From an uncultured Polaribacter sp. (lineage in GTDB: Bacteria > Bacteroidota > Bacteroidia > Flavobacteriales > Flavobacteriaceae), in contig NZ_CANMUE010000003.1 of assembly GCF_947500975.1 (NCBI RefSeq), forward strand, positions 124,001 through 188,000: a stretch of 64,000 bases of DNA, given 5' to 3'. A program made the translations under genes and the position numbers. Numbering within the stretch: the first letter of the stretch is position 1; every line of letters begins with the position of its first letter. Below the pieces are notes generated by a model that saw nothing but the letters and a program-made list of their open reading frames with translations, did no database searches and had not been told where the DNA came from. Positions 17,779 to 25,954 of the stretch are shown piece by piece.

Positions 17779-18237
17779 TTAGTTCTTTTTTATTGTAGAT
17801 TCATAAGTTTTAATCCATTCGTTAACAGATAATTTAGTGCATAATTCACCAATTAAATTATAAGGAATTTCGTCTACTTTTTTAAAACGTATGCAACTTT
17901 TTCCCATATCTAATTTTCTTTTGCAGTGCTTTGGATATTCGGTTATAAACCATTTTTGAAGCTCTGGTTTTGCGTAAATTCCTAAATGATAAAGGTTTAT
18001 AGAGCTTTTTTGTGATGCAAAACTCATAAAAGGTAAAGGCTCTTTAGGATTACAATGATATCCATCAGGATAAACAGAATGTGGTACAAAATAACTAATA
18101 AAGCCATACTGCATACCTTCTTTAAAGCCTTTTGGTAAATTATCTTTAATTGTTTTTCTTAATTTATTTAAAGCTTCTTTACGTTCCTGAGGAACTTGAT
18201 TAATATAGTCTTCTGGTGAATTTGCTTCGTATTTCAT
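17779..18237 (-). CDS. DUF1801 domain protein
   Basis: A 152-residue cytosolic protein of the DUF1801 (YdhG/YdeI-like) group. It starts with SPEDYINQVPQERKEALNKLR and later has GKSCIRFKKVDEIP, both family hallmarks. The protein is basic and has aromatic-rich segments (MQYGFISYFVPHSVYPDGYH). Members are linked to small-molecule or iron chaperone roles (frataxin-like fold), but the biochemical role is not settled. It lies at the head of the VOC/repeat/DoxX-like run; a decayed hairpin repeat lies just upstream. Confidence 0.8.
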   Translation of the reverse strand: MKYEANSPEDYINQVPQERKEALNKLRKTIKDNLPKGFKEGMQYGFISYFVPHSVYPDGYHCNPKEPLPFMSFASQKSSINLYHLGIYAKPELQKWFITEYPKHCKRKLDMGKSCIRFKKVDEIPYNLIGELCTKLSVNEWIKTYESTIKKN

Positions 18238-18251
18238 CTTTAAGTTTTAGA

Positions 18252-18325
18252 TGTCATTTTGACTCAGAATTAAGAAATAATCTGTTCATAAATAAAAAGA
18301 TTGCTTCATAAGATTTGTAATGACA
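18252..18325. repeat. Dispersed hairpin repeat, TGTCATT...AATGACA type
   Basis: Ends TGTCATT (18252) and AATGACA (18319) are inverted copies of each other. Inside, GAAATAATCT (18274) pairs imperfectly with AGATTGCTTC (18299). A related element lies at 57827. Both resemble the widespread small palindromic repeat whose ends read GTCATTGCGAGGAACGAAGC. Confidence 0.6.
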
Positions 18326-18339
18326 AATTATTTATAAAG

Positions 18340-19278
18340 TTAACAAAATTTTGCTTTAATTTTATCTACAATTGTTTGTGCTAATTTTTCTTTGCTTTCA
18401 ACTGTCCAACCAGCAACATGAGGCGAGAGAATTACTTGGTTAGATTTGATTAAATATTGAAATGCATCTGGCATTTTACTATCAGAAAATAAATTTTCGA
18501 AAGATGATTTTTCATATTCTAAAACATCTAAACCAGCTCCTAAAATTTTACCAGATTTTAATCCATCAACCAAATCATTTGTGATAACCGAAGATCCGCG
18601 TGCTGTGTTTATGAGCCAAAAATTATTTTTAAAATTATTGATAAAATGGGCATTTATCATATTTTTTGTTAGCTTGGTTTGTGGTGTGTGTAAACTTAAA
18701 ACGTCTGTTTTTTCTTGTAATTCTTTTAAAGAAACTTGCTTACAATTTTTATCACCAACATTTGGTTTTATGTCATAACAAAGAACATCAACATCAAAAC
18801 CACGTAGTTTTTTTGCGAATGATTTTCCCATATTCCCATAGCCAATTAAGCCAACAGTTTTTCCATCTAACTCAATTCCTCGGTTTTCTTCTCGCAACCA
18901 TTTGCCATCTCTAACTTCTTTATCAGCTTTATTAAGCTTGTTAAACATTGATAATAGCATTGCTAAAGAATGCTCGCCAACAGCGTTTCTATTGCCTTCT
19001 GGTGCAGCAATTAGTGCTATATTTTTTGATGCTGCATACTCACAATCAATATTTTCTAATCCAGCCCCAACTCTTCCGATAAATTTTAGGTTTGTAGCTT
19101 TATCAATAAACCTTTTATCAATAGAAAAACGACTTCTAATGATAAAACCATCATATAAATGAATCTTATTTTCAATTTCTGATTTTGAAGATGTATAATC
19201 TTCATCATTTATAAAACCTAAATCAGTAAGTTGATTTAATAATAATGGATGATTTGTGTCTAGATGTAAAACTCTCAT
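18340..19278 (-). CDS. D-2-hydroxyacid dehydrogenase (NAD-dependent, PGDH-like)
   Basis: A 312-residue NAD-dependent dehydrogenase of the D-isomer 2-hydroxyacid family. The NAD motif is VGLIGYGNMGKSFAKKL, about residues 142-158. The catalytic elements are present: the Arg in NTARGSSV (about 231), the Glu near LDVLEYEKSSF, and the His in SPHVAGWT (about 292). It lacks the C-terminal ACT domain of many SerA enzymes. The substrate could be 3-phosphoglycerate or another D-2-hydroxyacid; no serine-pathway genes adjoin it. It sits 22 bases after panB on the same strand. Confidence 0.88.
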   Translation of the reverse strand: MRVLHLDTNHPLLLNQLTDLGFINDEDYTSSKSEIENKIHLYDGFIIRSRFSIDKRFIDKATNLKFIGRVGAGLENIDCEYAASKNIALIAAPEGNRNAVGEHSLAMLLSMFNKLNKADKEVRDGKWLREENRGIELDGKTVGLIGYGNMGKSFAKKLRGFDVDVLCYDIKPNVGDKNCKQVSLKELQEKTDVLSLHTPQTKLTKNMINAHFINNFKNNFWLINTARGSSVITNDLVDGLKSGKILGAGLDVLEYEKSSFENLFSDSKMPDAFQYLIKSNQVILSPHVAGWTVESKEKLAQTIVDKIKAKFC

Positions 19279-19300
19279 TATAATTTTTTATAAATCAGAA

Positions 19301-20119
19301 TTAATATTGCTCTTTATCACTTGGGAAATCTTTATTTTTTACGTCAGTTACATATTTTTGAAAAGCAGATGTCATATCTGCATACAAATCTAAATATCTT
19401 CGTAAAAAACGTGGGTTAAATTCATGTGTCATTCCAATCATATCATGAGTAACTAAAACTTGCCCATCAACACCATTACCTGCACCGATTCCAATTACCG
19501 GTATAGTTAAAGCATCTGCAACTTCTTTTGCTAACTTTGCGGGTACTTTTTCTAAAACAATTGCAAAACAGCCAATTCTTTCTAACATTAAAGCGTCATC
19601 CATTAATTTTTCTGCTTCTTCTTCTTCTTTTGCTCTAACTGTATAAGTACCAAACTTATAGATAGATTGTGGTGTTAATCCTAAATGACCCATTACAGGA
19701 ATTCCTGCATTTAAAATACGTTTTATAGATTCTTTTACCTCTCTACCACCTTCTAATTTTATTGAATGCCCACCACTCTCTTTCATAATTCTAATAGCAG
19801 AACGTAAAGCTTCTTTTGGATCAGATTGATAGCTTCCAAAAGGTAAATCTACTACAACTAAACAGCGCTCAATTGCTCTAACAACAGAACTTGCATGATA
19901 AATCATTTGATCTAAAGTAATTGGTAAGGTGGTTTCGTGCCCAGCCATAACATTAGAAGCAGAATCACCTACCAAAAGCACATCTAAACCTGCGCTATCT
20001 AATATTTTAGCCATGGTATAATCGTAAGCAGTTAACATGGATATTTTTTCTCCATTTGCTTTCATTTCTACCAAAGATTTTACGGTAATTCTCTTATACT
20101 GTTTTTTTGCTACAGACAT
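19301..20119 (-). CDS. panB: 3-methyl-2-oxobutanoate hydroxymethyltransferase
   Basis: First enzyme of pantothenate (vitamin B5) synthesis: it transfers a hydroxymethyl group from methylene-tetrahydrofolate to ketoisovalerate to give ketopantoate. The family signatures are complete: [53 protein letters not shown] and [15 protein letters not shown]. Length (272 residues) is normal. No panC or panD is adjacent. The next gene in the run is a D-2-hydroxyacid dehydrogenase; whether it has a pathway link is unknown. Confidence 0.96.
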   Translation of the reverse strand: MSVAKKQYKRITVKSLVEMKANGEKISMLTAYDYTMAKILDSAGLDVLLVGDSASNVMAGHETTLPITLDQMIYHASSVVRAIERCLVVVDLPFGSYQSDPKEALRSAIRIMKESGGHSIKLEGGREVKESIKRILNAGIPVMGHLGLTPQSIYKFGTYTVRAKEEEEAEKLMDDALMLERIGCFAIVLEKVPAKLAKEVADALTIPVIGIGAGNGVDGQVLVTHDMIGMTHEFNPRFLRRYLDLYADMTSAFQKYVTDVKNKDFPSDKEQY

Positions 20120-20256
20120 ATTTATGATTTTTATAATGTGGTAAATGTAATAAATATCAACAGATTTTTAACTAGTTAATATTTCGTTAATCTTAATTGA
20201 TAAAAAACAATCATCCAAAAAAATAATTAATTTTAGATTTTTAAAATCAATTTAAT

Positions 20257-20736
20257 ATGCCAAGAATTATTACCTTTTTAATTGCTTTAATACTTTCAAT
20301 TACAATAACAGCTCAAGAAAAATCAGAAGAAAAAGAAATTAAAAAAGTAATTGAAACTTTTTTTGAAGGTTTGCATAAAGGCGATAGCACAATTGTGAAA
20401 AAAACGCTTCATAAAAACATTAAAATTCAAACAACATTTACTAATAAAGAAGGAAAAAAAGTTTTAAAAACAGAAACTAGAAATAAATTGTTAACTGGTA
20501 TTGCTAACAAAAAAATAGAAGATATTTATTTAGAAAAATTATTGTCATTTGACATTAAAGTTGATGGAAATTTAGCTTCTGTTTGGACACCTTATGAGTT
20601 TTATTTTAATGGAAATTTTAGTCATTGTGGCGCTAACTCTTTTCAACTTTTTAATAATAACGGAAAATGGGAAATTATCTTTTTGGTTGATATGAGAAGA
20701 AGAGCAAACTGTAAAGCTTTACAAGAAAAAAAATAG
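20257..20736 (+). CDS. Exported NTF2-like (SnoaL/DUF4440-type) protein
   Basis: A 159-residue protein with a signal peptide (about residues 1-19, ending TITAQ) and an NTF2-like fold: helix (EEKEIKKVIETFFEGLHKGD), then strands SVWTPYEFYFNGNFSHCG and GKWEIIFLVDMRR. Such domains bind or turn over small molecules; no catalytic residues can be assigned. It lies 27 bases before an ECF sigma factor gene, and the order NTF2-like, sigma, anti-sigma suggests one operon. The intergenic side is AT-rich with no clear promoter. Confidence 0.78.
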   Translation: MPRIITFLIALILSITITAQEKSEEKEIKKVIETFFEGLHKGDSTIVKKTLHKNIKIQTTFTNKEGKKVLKTETRNKLLTGIANKKIEDIYLEKLLSFDIKVDGNLASVWTPYEFYFNGNFSHCGANSFQLFNNNGKWEIIFLVDMRRRANCKALQEKK

Positions 20737-20763
20737 CATTATATTTGATTTTTATATAAGCAG

Positions 20764-21330
20764 ATGTCTCAAGAAAAAATCACTTTAAACGCCAATAAAT
20801 GGATAGATAATTATGCAGATTACCTGTTTAATTATGCTATTACGCGTGTAAATGATAGTGATTTAGCCAAAGATTTAGTGCAAGAAACTTTTTTTGCAGG
20901 ATTAAAATCAGCAAAAAATTTTCAAGGAAAATCTACTGAAAGAACTTGGTTGGTATCTATTTTAAAAAGAAAAGTAATTGACCATTATAGAAAAATAAAT
21001 TCTAAAAAAGGACAGGCAGAAGTTAGAATGAATTTTTATGATGATGGTGAGAATGAAGGAAGCTGGATTGAAGAACGTGTACCGCAAAGTTGGAATAACG
21101 AATCTGAAAAAGTTATAGAAAACAGAGAGTTAAAAACTCAATTAGACGTTTGTATTGATAATTTACCAGAAAAATATGCCATGGTTTTTAAAATGAAAAC
21201 CATTCAAGAATTTGAAACTGAAGAAATTTGTAAGGAGTTAGACATCACAGCGTCAAACCTATGGGTTATTATCCATAGAGCAAGAACTCAGTTAAGAAAA
21301 TGTATGGAAGATAACTGGTTTAATAATTAA
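20764..21330 (+). CDS. ECF-family RNA polymerase sigma factor
   Basis: A 188-residue sigma-70-like factor. Region 2 is present as YLFNYAITRVNDSDLAKDLVQ and then WLVSILKRKVIDHYRK (about residues 18-80). Region 4 is in the C-terminal third: LPEKYAMVFKMKTIQEFETE with the helix-turn-helix ASNLWVIIHRARTQLRKC. No domain 3 is seen, as in ECF factors. It directs transcription of a target set that I cannot see. The next gene, 3 bases downstream, is a small protein with an HxxxCxxC motif, the likely partner anti-sigma factor. Confidence 0.92.
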   Translation: MSQEKITLNANKWIDNYADYLFNYAITRVNDSDLAKDLVQETFFAGLKSAKNFQGKSTERTWLVSILKRKVIDHYRKINSKKGQAEVRMNFYDDGENEGSWIEERVPQSWNNESEKVIENRELKTQLDVCIDNLPEKYAMVFKMKTIQEFETEEICKELDITASNLWVIIHRARTQLRKCMEDNWFNN

Positions 21331-21333
21331 AAG

Positions 21334-21597
21334 ATGTTTAAAAAGTTTATTATAAATTGCGATGAAGCAACCACAATTTGCGATAAAAGCCAGTATAAAG
21401 AAGCTTCTTTTTCTGAACTCGTAAAATTAAATTGGCACATTCTTACATGTAAAATTTGTAATCTTTATTCTAAACAGAATAGAAAAATGACAAGCTTGTT
21501 TAAAATGAAGTCATTAGATTGCAAAAACCAAACAAACTGTATGTCCAAAGAAGATAAAGAGATCTTAAAAAAACAAATAGAAGAATTAAAATTATAG
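21334..21597 (+). CDS. Small ZAS-like zinc-binding anti-sigma factor (soluble)
   Basis: An 87-residue protein with the motif H-x3-C-x2-C as WHILTCKIC (about residues 35-43). This is the zinc-binding motif of ZAS anti-sigma domains such as ChrR/RsrA. An upstream cysteine segment (NCDEATTIC, about residues 8-16) precedes it. There is no membrane segment, unlike many anti-sigma factors, so a cytoplasmic redox- or metal-sensing role is inferred. It starts 3 bases after the ECF sigma gene stop and is almost surely co-expressed. Two hairpins follow. Confidence 0.75.
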   Translation: MFKKFIINCDEATTICDKSQYKEASFSELVKLNWHILTCKICNLYSKQNRKMTSLFKMKSLDCKNQTNCMSKEDKEILKKQIEELKL

Positions 21598-21607
21598 TAA
21601 TTTTTTT

Positions 21608-21632
21608 CGGTTTTTTTAAAACCGTATTTTTG
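21608..21632 (+). terminator. Hairpin terminator after the sigma/anti-sigma unit
   Basis: Arms CGGTTTT and AAAACCG with a 3-base loop are followed by TATTTTTG. This first hairpin lies 10 bases after the stop. Confidence 0.7.
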
Positions 21633-21648
21633 ATTTTTTGTTAGATTG

Positions 21649-21683
21649 AAACGGAATTTATAGAAATATAAATTCCGTTTTTT
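21649..21683 (+). terminator. Second hairpin terminator before the O-methyltransferase gene
   Basis: Arms AAACGGAATTTATA and TATAAATTCCGTTT (14 bp) close a 4-base loop, followed by a T-run. It overlaps the start of the region holding the next gene's promoter. Confidence 0.85.
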
Positions 21684-21684
21684 G

Positions 21685-21692
21685 TATTTTTG
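21685..21692 (+). promoter_or_regulatory. Bacteroidota -7 box for the O-methyltransferase gene
   Basis: TATTTTTG matches TAnnTTTG. The ATG at 21707 lies 14 bases further on, so the leader would be short. Confidence 0.45.
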
Positions 21693-21706
21693 AAGAAACA
21701 TAGATC

Positions 21707-22348
21707 ATGCATTTTTTACCAGAAAACTTAGACAATTACGTTGTATATCATTCGCAACAAGAACCCAAAATTTTACAAGAATTAAGTAAAGAAACTTGGC
21801 AAAAGGTATTAAATCCTAGAATGTTAAGTGGTGCTTTTCAAGGTAGAGTTTTATCTATGATTTCAAAATTAATAAAACCCACAACTGTTTTAGAAATAGG
21901 TACTTACACGGGTTATTCTGCTTTGTGTTTAGCGGAAGGAATTTCATCCAAAGGAAAAATAATTACACTTGATAAAAATGAAGAATTAGAAACGTTACAA
22001 AACAAGTATTTTGAAAAATCTGGGTACAGAAATCAAATACAACAACTTGTTGGAAATGCTATTGAAATTATACCAACTCTTGATGAAAAATTCGATTTGG
22101 TTTTTATTGATGCTGATAAAAGTAATTACGTAAATTATTTTAATTTAATTATCAAAAAAATGAATCCTGGAGGTGTTATTTTATCAGATAATGTACTTTG
22201 GAGCGGAAAAGTTGTAGAAAAATTAGATCCAAAAGATAAAGATACTAAAGTTTTATTGGAATATAATAAGCTATTAAATTCTGATAAAAGAGTGGAAACT
22301 GTTTTATTGCCAATAAGAGATGGGCTAACAATTAGTAGAGTAAAATAG
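21707..22348 (+). CDS. O-methyltransferase (methyltransf_3 family)
   Basis: A 213-residue class I SAM methyltransferase of the caffeoyl-CoA O-methyltransferase-like family. Motif I is LEIGTYTGYSALCLAEG (about residues 64-80). The acidic metal-binding segment is FDLVFIDADKSNYVNYF (about residues 129-145). The family also includes bacterial tRNA mo5U/TrmR enzymes, so a tRNA 5-hydroxyuridine methyltransferase role is possible. A metal-dependent catechol-type O-methyl transfer is the other reading. Convergent with the TatA-like gene; only 3 bases separate the stops, and no terminator is present there. Confidence 0.9.
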   Translation: MHFLPENLDNYVVYHSQQEPKILQELSKETWQKVLNPRMLSGAFQGRVLSMISKLIKPTTVLEIGTYTGYSALCLAEGISSKGKIITLDKNEELETLQNKYFEKSGYRNQIQQLVGNAIEIIPTLDEKFDLVFIDADKSNYVNYFNLIIKKMNPGGVILSDNVLWSGKVVEKLDPKDKDTKVLLEYNKLLNSDKRVETVLLPIRDGLTISRVK

Positions 22349-22351
22349 AAA

Positions 22352-22633
22352 CTATAAACTTCTTTTTATAGGTCCTGTAAAACTATCAATATCGTCTTTA
22401 ACCTCGTTAATTCCTTTTTTGATGTCTTCAGCAATACTAGTATCTATTCCATGATTAGTAGCGCTATCATTAATTTCTTTTTTAATATCGTTTGTAGCGT
22501 CTTTTACTTGACGAATTCCTTTTCCTAAACCTCTTGCAATTTCAGGAATTTTATCTGCACCAAAAACCATTACTACAATAAGTAGAATTATAAAAACCTC
22601 TGGAGCACCAATAAATAAAAAAGTAGTTGCCAT
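22352..22633 (-). CDS. Second TatA/TatB-type twin-arginine translocase subunit
   Basis: A 93-residue protein with an N-terminal helix (about residues 10-24), then FGADKIPEIARGLGKGIRQVKD, the TatA/B amphipathic helix signature. Its tail is longer and more acidic (EDIKKGINEVKDDIDSF) than in the copy at 5335. The F-G-A-D-K form near the helix is found in both TatA- and TatB-like proteins of Bacteroidota. No tatC is nearby. A -7 box (TACCTTTG) lies 8-15 bases before the ATG. Confidence 0.88.
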   Translation of the reverse strand: MATTFLFIGAPEVFIILLIVVMVFGADKIPEIARGLGKGIRQVKDATNDIKKEINDSATNHGIDTSIAEDIKKGINEVKDDIDSFTGPIKRSL

Positions 22634-22640
22634 TTAATTA

Positions 22641-22648
22641 CAAAGGTA
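22641..22648 (-). promoter_or_regulatory. Bacteroidota -7 box for the second TatA-like gene
   Basis: On the minus strand the bases read TACCTTTG, an exact TAnnTTTG match, just before the ATG at 22633. The leader would be nearly absent. Confidence 0.45.
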
Positions 22649-22680
22649 AAAATTAATAACGATATAAAGTTCTCTATACA

Positions 22681-25290
22681 TTACTTTTTGATTAACATCC
22701 TTTTAATTTCATTTAGCTTCATTAAAGCTTCAATTGGGGTTAAAGTGTCAATATTTGTGGCTAAAATTTCTTCTCTAATATTTTCTAGTAAAGGATCATC
22801 TAATTGAAAAAAGCTGAGTTGCATTTCTTCATGTTGTTCTTGTTTTAACACCTCTTTAACCTCACTATTTTTATTGCTTTTTTCTAGTTTTGCTAATATT
22901 TTATTAGCTCTATGTATTACCATATTTGGCATTCCGGCTAGTTTTGCTACATGAATACCAAAACTGTGGTTAGAGCCACCTGAAACCAGTTTACGTAAGA
23001 AAATAATATTGTTTTCTAATTCTTTTACAGATACATTAAAGTTTTTAATGCGCTCAAAAGTAGTGGTCATTTCATTTAACTCGTGATAATGGGTTGCAAA
23101 TAACGTTTTTGCTTTTGTTGGATGTTCATGTAAGAATTCAGAAATTGCCCAAGCAATAGAAATTCCGTCATAAGTAGAAGTTCCACGACCTATTTCATCT
23201 AATAAAATTAAACTACGCTCAGAAACGTTATTTAAAATAGATGCAGTTTCATTCATTTCTACCATAAAAGTAGATTCGCCCATAGAAATATTATCACTTG
23301 CACCAACTCTTGTAAAAATTTTATCTACAATACCAATTCTAGCATTTTGAGCAGGAACATAACACCCCATTTGAGCCAGTAAAACAATTAAAGCAGTTTG
23401 TCTTAAAATAGCGGATTTACCAGACATATTTGGACCGGTAATCATAATTATTTGTTGTTGATTTCTATTTAAAACAACATCGTTTGCAATATAATTTTGA
23501 TCTATTGGTAATTGTTTTTCAATAACAGGATGTCTACCATTTTTTATTTCTAAATCTGTACTTTCATCCATTTGCGGACGCACATAATTATTATCAACAG
23601 CTAAAACCGAAAAAGACAATAAACAGTCAATTTTTGCAATAATTTGTGCATTTTCTTGTATTTTTTGTACAAATTGAATGATATATTGTAATAATTTGCT
23701 AAAAACCTCTTGTTCAATTTTAGCTATTTTTTCTTCAGCACCCAAAATTTTGGTTTCGTATTCTTTTAGTTCTTCAGTAATATAACGTTCTGCAGAAACC
23801 AAGGTTTGTTTACGAATCCATTCTTCTGGCACTTTGTCTTTATGGGTATTTCTAACTTCAATATAATATCCAAATACGTTATTAAAGGCAATTTTTAAAC
23901 TAGAGATTCCTGTACGTTCGGTTTCACGTTTTAGCATGTTATCTAAATACTCTTTTCCAGAGTTAGAAATGGCGCGTAAATCGTCTAATTCTTGATGCAC
24001 ATTATTTGCAATTGCATTTCCTTTATTGATGTTTACAGGCGCATCATCAAACAAGGTATCAGAAATTTTATCAATCAAAACATCACAAGTATGTAGTTGA
24101 TTTCCAAGTTCTTTTACAGCTTTGTTTTTGCTGTTTTTTGCAGATGTTTTTATAGGTAAAATCGCTTTTAAAGAATCTTTCAACAATACAATTTCTCTAG
24201 GTGACGCTTTGCCTGTTGCAACTTTAGAAATGAGTCTTTCTATGTCAGAAATTTGTTTTAATTGATAGGTTACAGTCTGAGAAAAATCATCAGAATCTAT
24301 AAAAAATTTAACGAATTCATGACGATTTTTAATCTCGCAAATATTTTTCAAAGGCAACGCCAACCAACGTTTTAACAACCTACCCCCCATTGGAGAAATG
24401 GTTTTGTCAATAACATCTAAAAGTGTAACGGCATTTACAGAATTTGGGTTATAAAGTTCTAAATTTCTTACCGTAAACCTATCCATCCAAACATAATTGT
24501 CTTCAGCAATTCTGCCAATAGTTTGTATATGTTTTAGTTGGTTATGTTGGGTTTCTGATAAATAATATAAGACAGCTCCAGCAGCAATTATTCCATGCTT
24601 TATTTCGTGAATTCCAAAACCTTTTAAGCTTTTTACTTCAAAATGATTTTGTAAAGTTTCATTTGCATATTCTTTTTGAAATACCCAATCATCTAAATAA
24701 AAAGTATAGTATCTATTTTCAAAAAGTTCTAAAAATTGTTGTTTGTTTTGTTTTTGAACTAAAACCTCACTTGGGCTAAAGTTTTGTAACAATTTATCAA
24801 TGTATTCTACATTTCCTTGCGCTACTAAATACTCACCAGTAGAAACATCTAAAAAAGAAATTCCGAGCTGTTTTTTATCAAAATGAACGGCTGCTAAAAA
24901 GTTATTGGTTTTGCTTTGTAAAACTTCGTCATTTAAAGATACTCCTGGTGTAACCAATTCTGTAACCCCACGTTTTACAATGGTTTTGGTCATTTTTGGA
25001 TCTTCTAATTGATCGCAAATAGCAACACGCATTCCTGCTTTTACTAATTTTGGTAAATACGTATTTAAAGAATGATGAGGAAAACCAGCTAAAGCAGTTT
25101 CAGAATCTGAACCGGCTCCACGTTTTGTCAAAGTAATTCCTAAAATTCCAGCTGCTTTTTTAGCGTCTTCACCAAAAGTTTCATAGAAATCCCCAACCCT
25201 AAAAAGCAACATTGCATCAGGATATTTTTTCTTGATAGCATTGTATTGTTTCATTAAAGGAGTTACCTTTTTTGGTTTGGATTTTGCCAA
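22681..25290 (-). CDS. mutS: DNA mismatch repair protein MutS
   Basis: ATPase that recognises mismatched bases. The N-terminal mismatch-recognition domain starts with [19 protein letters not shown], and the Phe-x-Glu wedge is [14 protein letters not shown] (about residues 30-43). The core/clamp domains follow. The ATPase has Walker [10 protein letters not shown] at about residue 619, the [14 protein letters not shown]alker B/signature, and FATHYHEL. The C-terminal end ([14 protein letters not shown]) is the dimerisation tail. Length 869 residues is normal. It is divergent from a SpoU methylase gene. Confidence 0.98.
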   Translation of the reverse strand: MAKSKPKKVTPLMKQYNAIKKKYPDAMLLFRVGDFYETFGEDAKKAAGILGITLTKRGAGSDSETALAGFPHHSLNTYLPKLVKAGMRVAICDQLEDPKMTKTIVKRGVTELVTPGVSLNDEVLQSKTNNFLAAVHFDKKQLGISFLDVSTGEYLVAQGNVEYIDKLLQNFSPSEVLVQKQNKQQFLELFENRYYTFYLDDWVFQKEYANETLQNHFEVKSLKGFGIHEIKHGIIAAGAVLYYLSETQHNQLKHIQTIGRIAEDNYVWMDRFTVRNLELYNPNSVNAVTLLDVIDKTISPMGGRLLKRWLALPLKNICEIKNRHEFVKFFIDSDDFSQTVTYQLKQISDIERLISKVATGKASPREIVLLKDSLKAILPIKTSAKNSKNKAVKELGNQLHTCDVLIDKISDTLFDDAPVNINKGNAIANNVHQELDDLRAISNSGKEYLDNMLKRETERTGISSLKIAFNNVFGYYIEVRNTHKDKVPEEWIRKQTLVSAERYITEELKEYETKILGAEEKIAKIEQEVFSKLLQYIIQFVQKIQENAQIIAKIDCLLSFSVLAVDNNYVRPQMDESTDLEIKNGRHPVIEKQLPIDQNYIANDVVLNRNQQQIIMITGPNMSGKSAILRQTALIVLLAQMGCYVPAQNARIGIVDKIFTRVGASDNISMGESTFMVEMNETASILNNVSERSLILLDEIGRGTSTYDGISIAWAISEFLHEHPTKAKTLFATHYHELNEMTTTFERIKNFNVSVKELENNIIFLRKLVSGGSNHSFGIHVAKLAGMPNMVIHRANKILAKLEKSNKNSEVKEVLKQEQHEEMQLSFFQLDDPLLENIREEILATNIDTLTPIEALMKLNEIKRMLIKK

Positions 25291-25377
25291 ATTTTTTGGA
25301 AATTTAGATTAGTTTTGCGAAGATAAAAATAGTAAGCAGTATTTAGTAGCAGTTTATAATGAACTTATTCACAAAGT

Positions 25378-25905
25378 ATGAGAAAATTAAAGAATAAAGA
25401 ATTAGGCAGAATTACAGTTGATGAGTTTAAAGCTGTTAAAAAAACACCTTTAATTGTAGTTTTAGATAACATAAGAAGTTTAAATAATATTGGTTCTGTG
25501 TTTAGAACTTCTGATGCTTTTTTGATTGAAAAAATCTATTTATGTGGTATTTGTGCAACTCCGCCAAATAAAGATATTCATAAAACAGCATTGGGTGCAA
25601 CAGAATCTGTTGATTGGGAATATGTAGAAGATACACTTACTCTTATTAAAGAATTAAAAGAGTCAAATATTAAAGTTCTTGCTATAGAACAAGCAGAAAA
25701 TAGTTCAAAATTAGATGCGTTTTATCCTGAGAAAAATCAGAAATATGCAATTGTAATGGGTAATGAAGTAAAAGGTGTGCAACAAGATGTTGTAAATGCT
25801 TCTGATTTGTGTATAGAAATTCCGCAACTAGGTACTAAACATTCATTAAATATTTCAGTTACTACGGGTATTGTAATTTGGGATTTTTTTAAAAAATTAA
25901 CCTAA
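25378..25905 (+). CDS. TrmH/SpoU-family RNA 2'-O-methyltransferase
   Basis: A 175-residue SPOUT-class methyltransferase. All three family motifs are seen: motif 1 LNNIGSVFRTSDAF (about residues 35-48), motif 2 AIVMGNEVKGVQQ (about 123-135) and motif 3 IPQLGTKHSLNISVTTG (about 145-161). These form the deep trefoil knot that holds SAM. The protein lacks an N-terminal RNA-binding domain, so the target (tRNA or rRNA) is unclear. It is divergent from mutS. An AT-rich stretch of about 50 bases separates it from the following kinase gene. Confidence 0.93.
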   Translation: MRKLKNKELGRITVDEFKAVKKTPLIVVLDNIRSLNNIGSVFRTSDAFLIEKIYLCGICATPPNKDIHKTALGATESVDWEYVEDTLTLIKELKESNIKVLAIEQAENSSKLDAFYPEKNQKYAIVMGNEVKGVQQDVVNASDLCIEIPQLGTKHSLNISVTTGIVIWDFFKKLT

Positions 25906-25954
25906 TTTTTTTAAAATATATTATAAATATTTAGTACTTTTATCTAAAAAATTA

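Noticed and set aside
21434..21450. TTGGCACATT inside the anti-sigma gene as a sigma-54 site
   Set aside because: No TTGC-type -12 element lies at the right spacing, and no gene starts downstream.
23175..23190. GTTCCACGA in mutS as a further parS-like site
   Set aside because: Only half of the palindrome is present and the segment is ordinary coding DNA.
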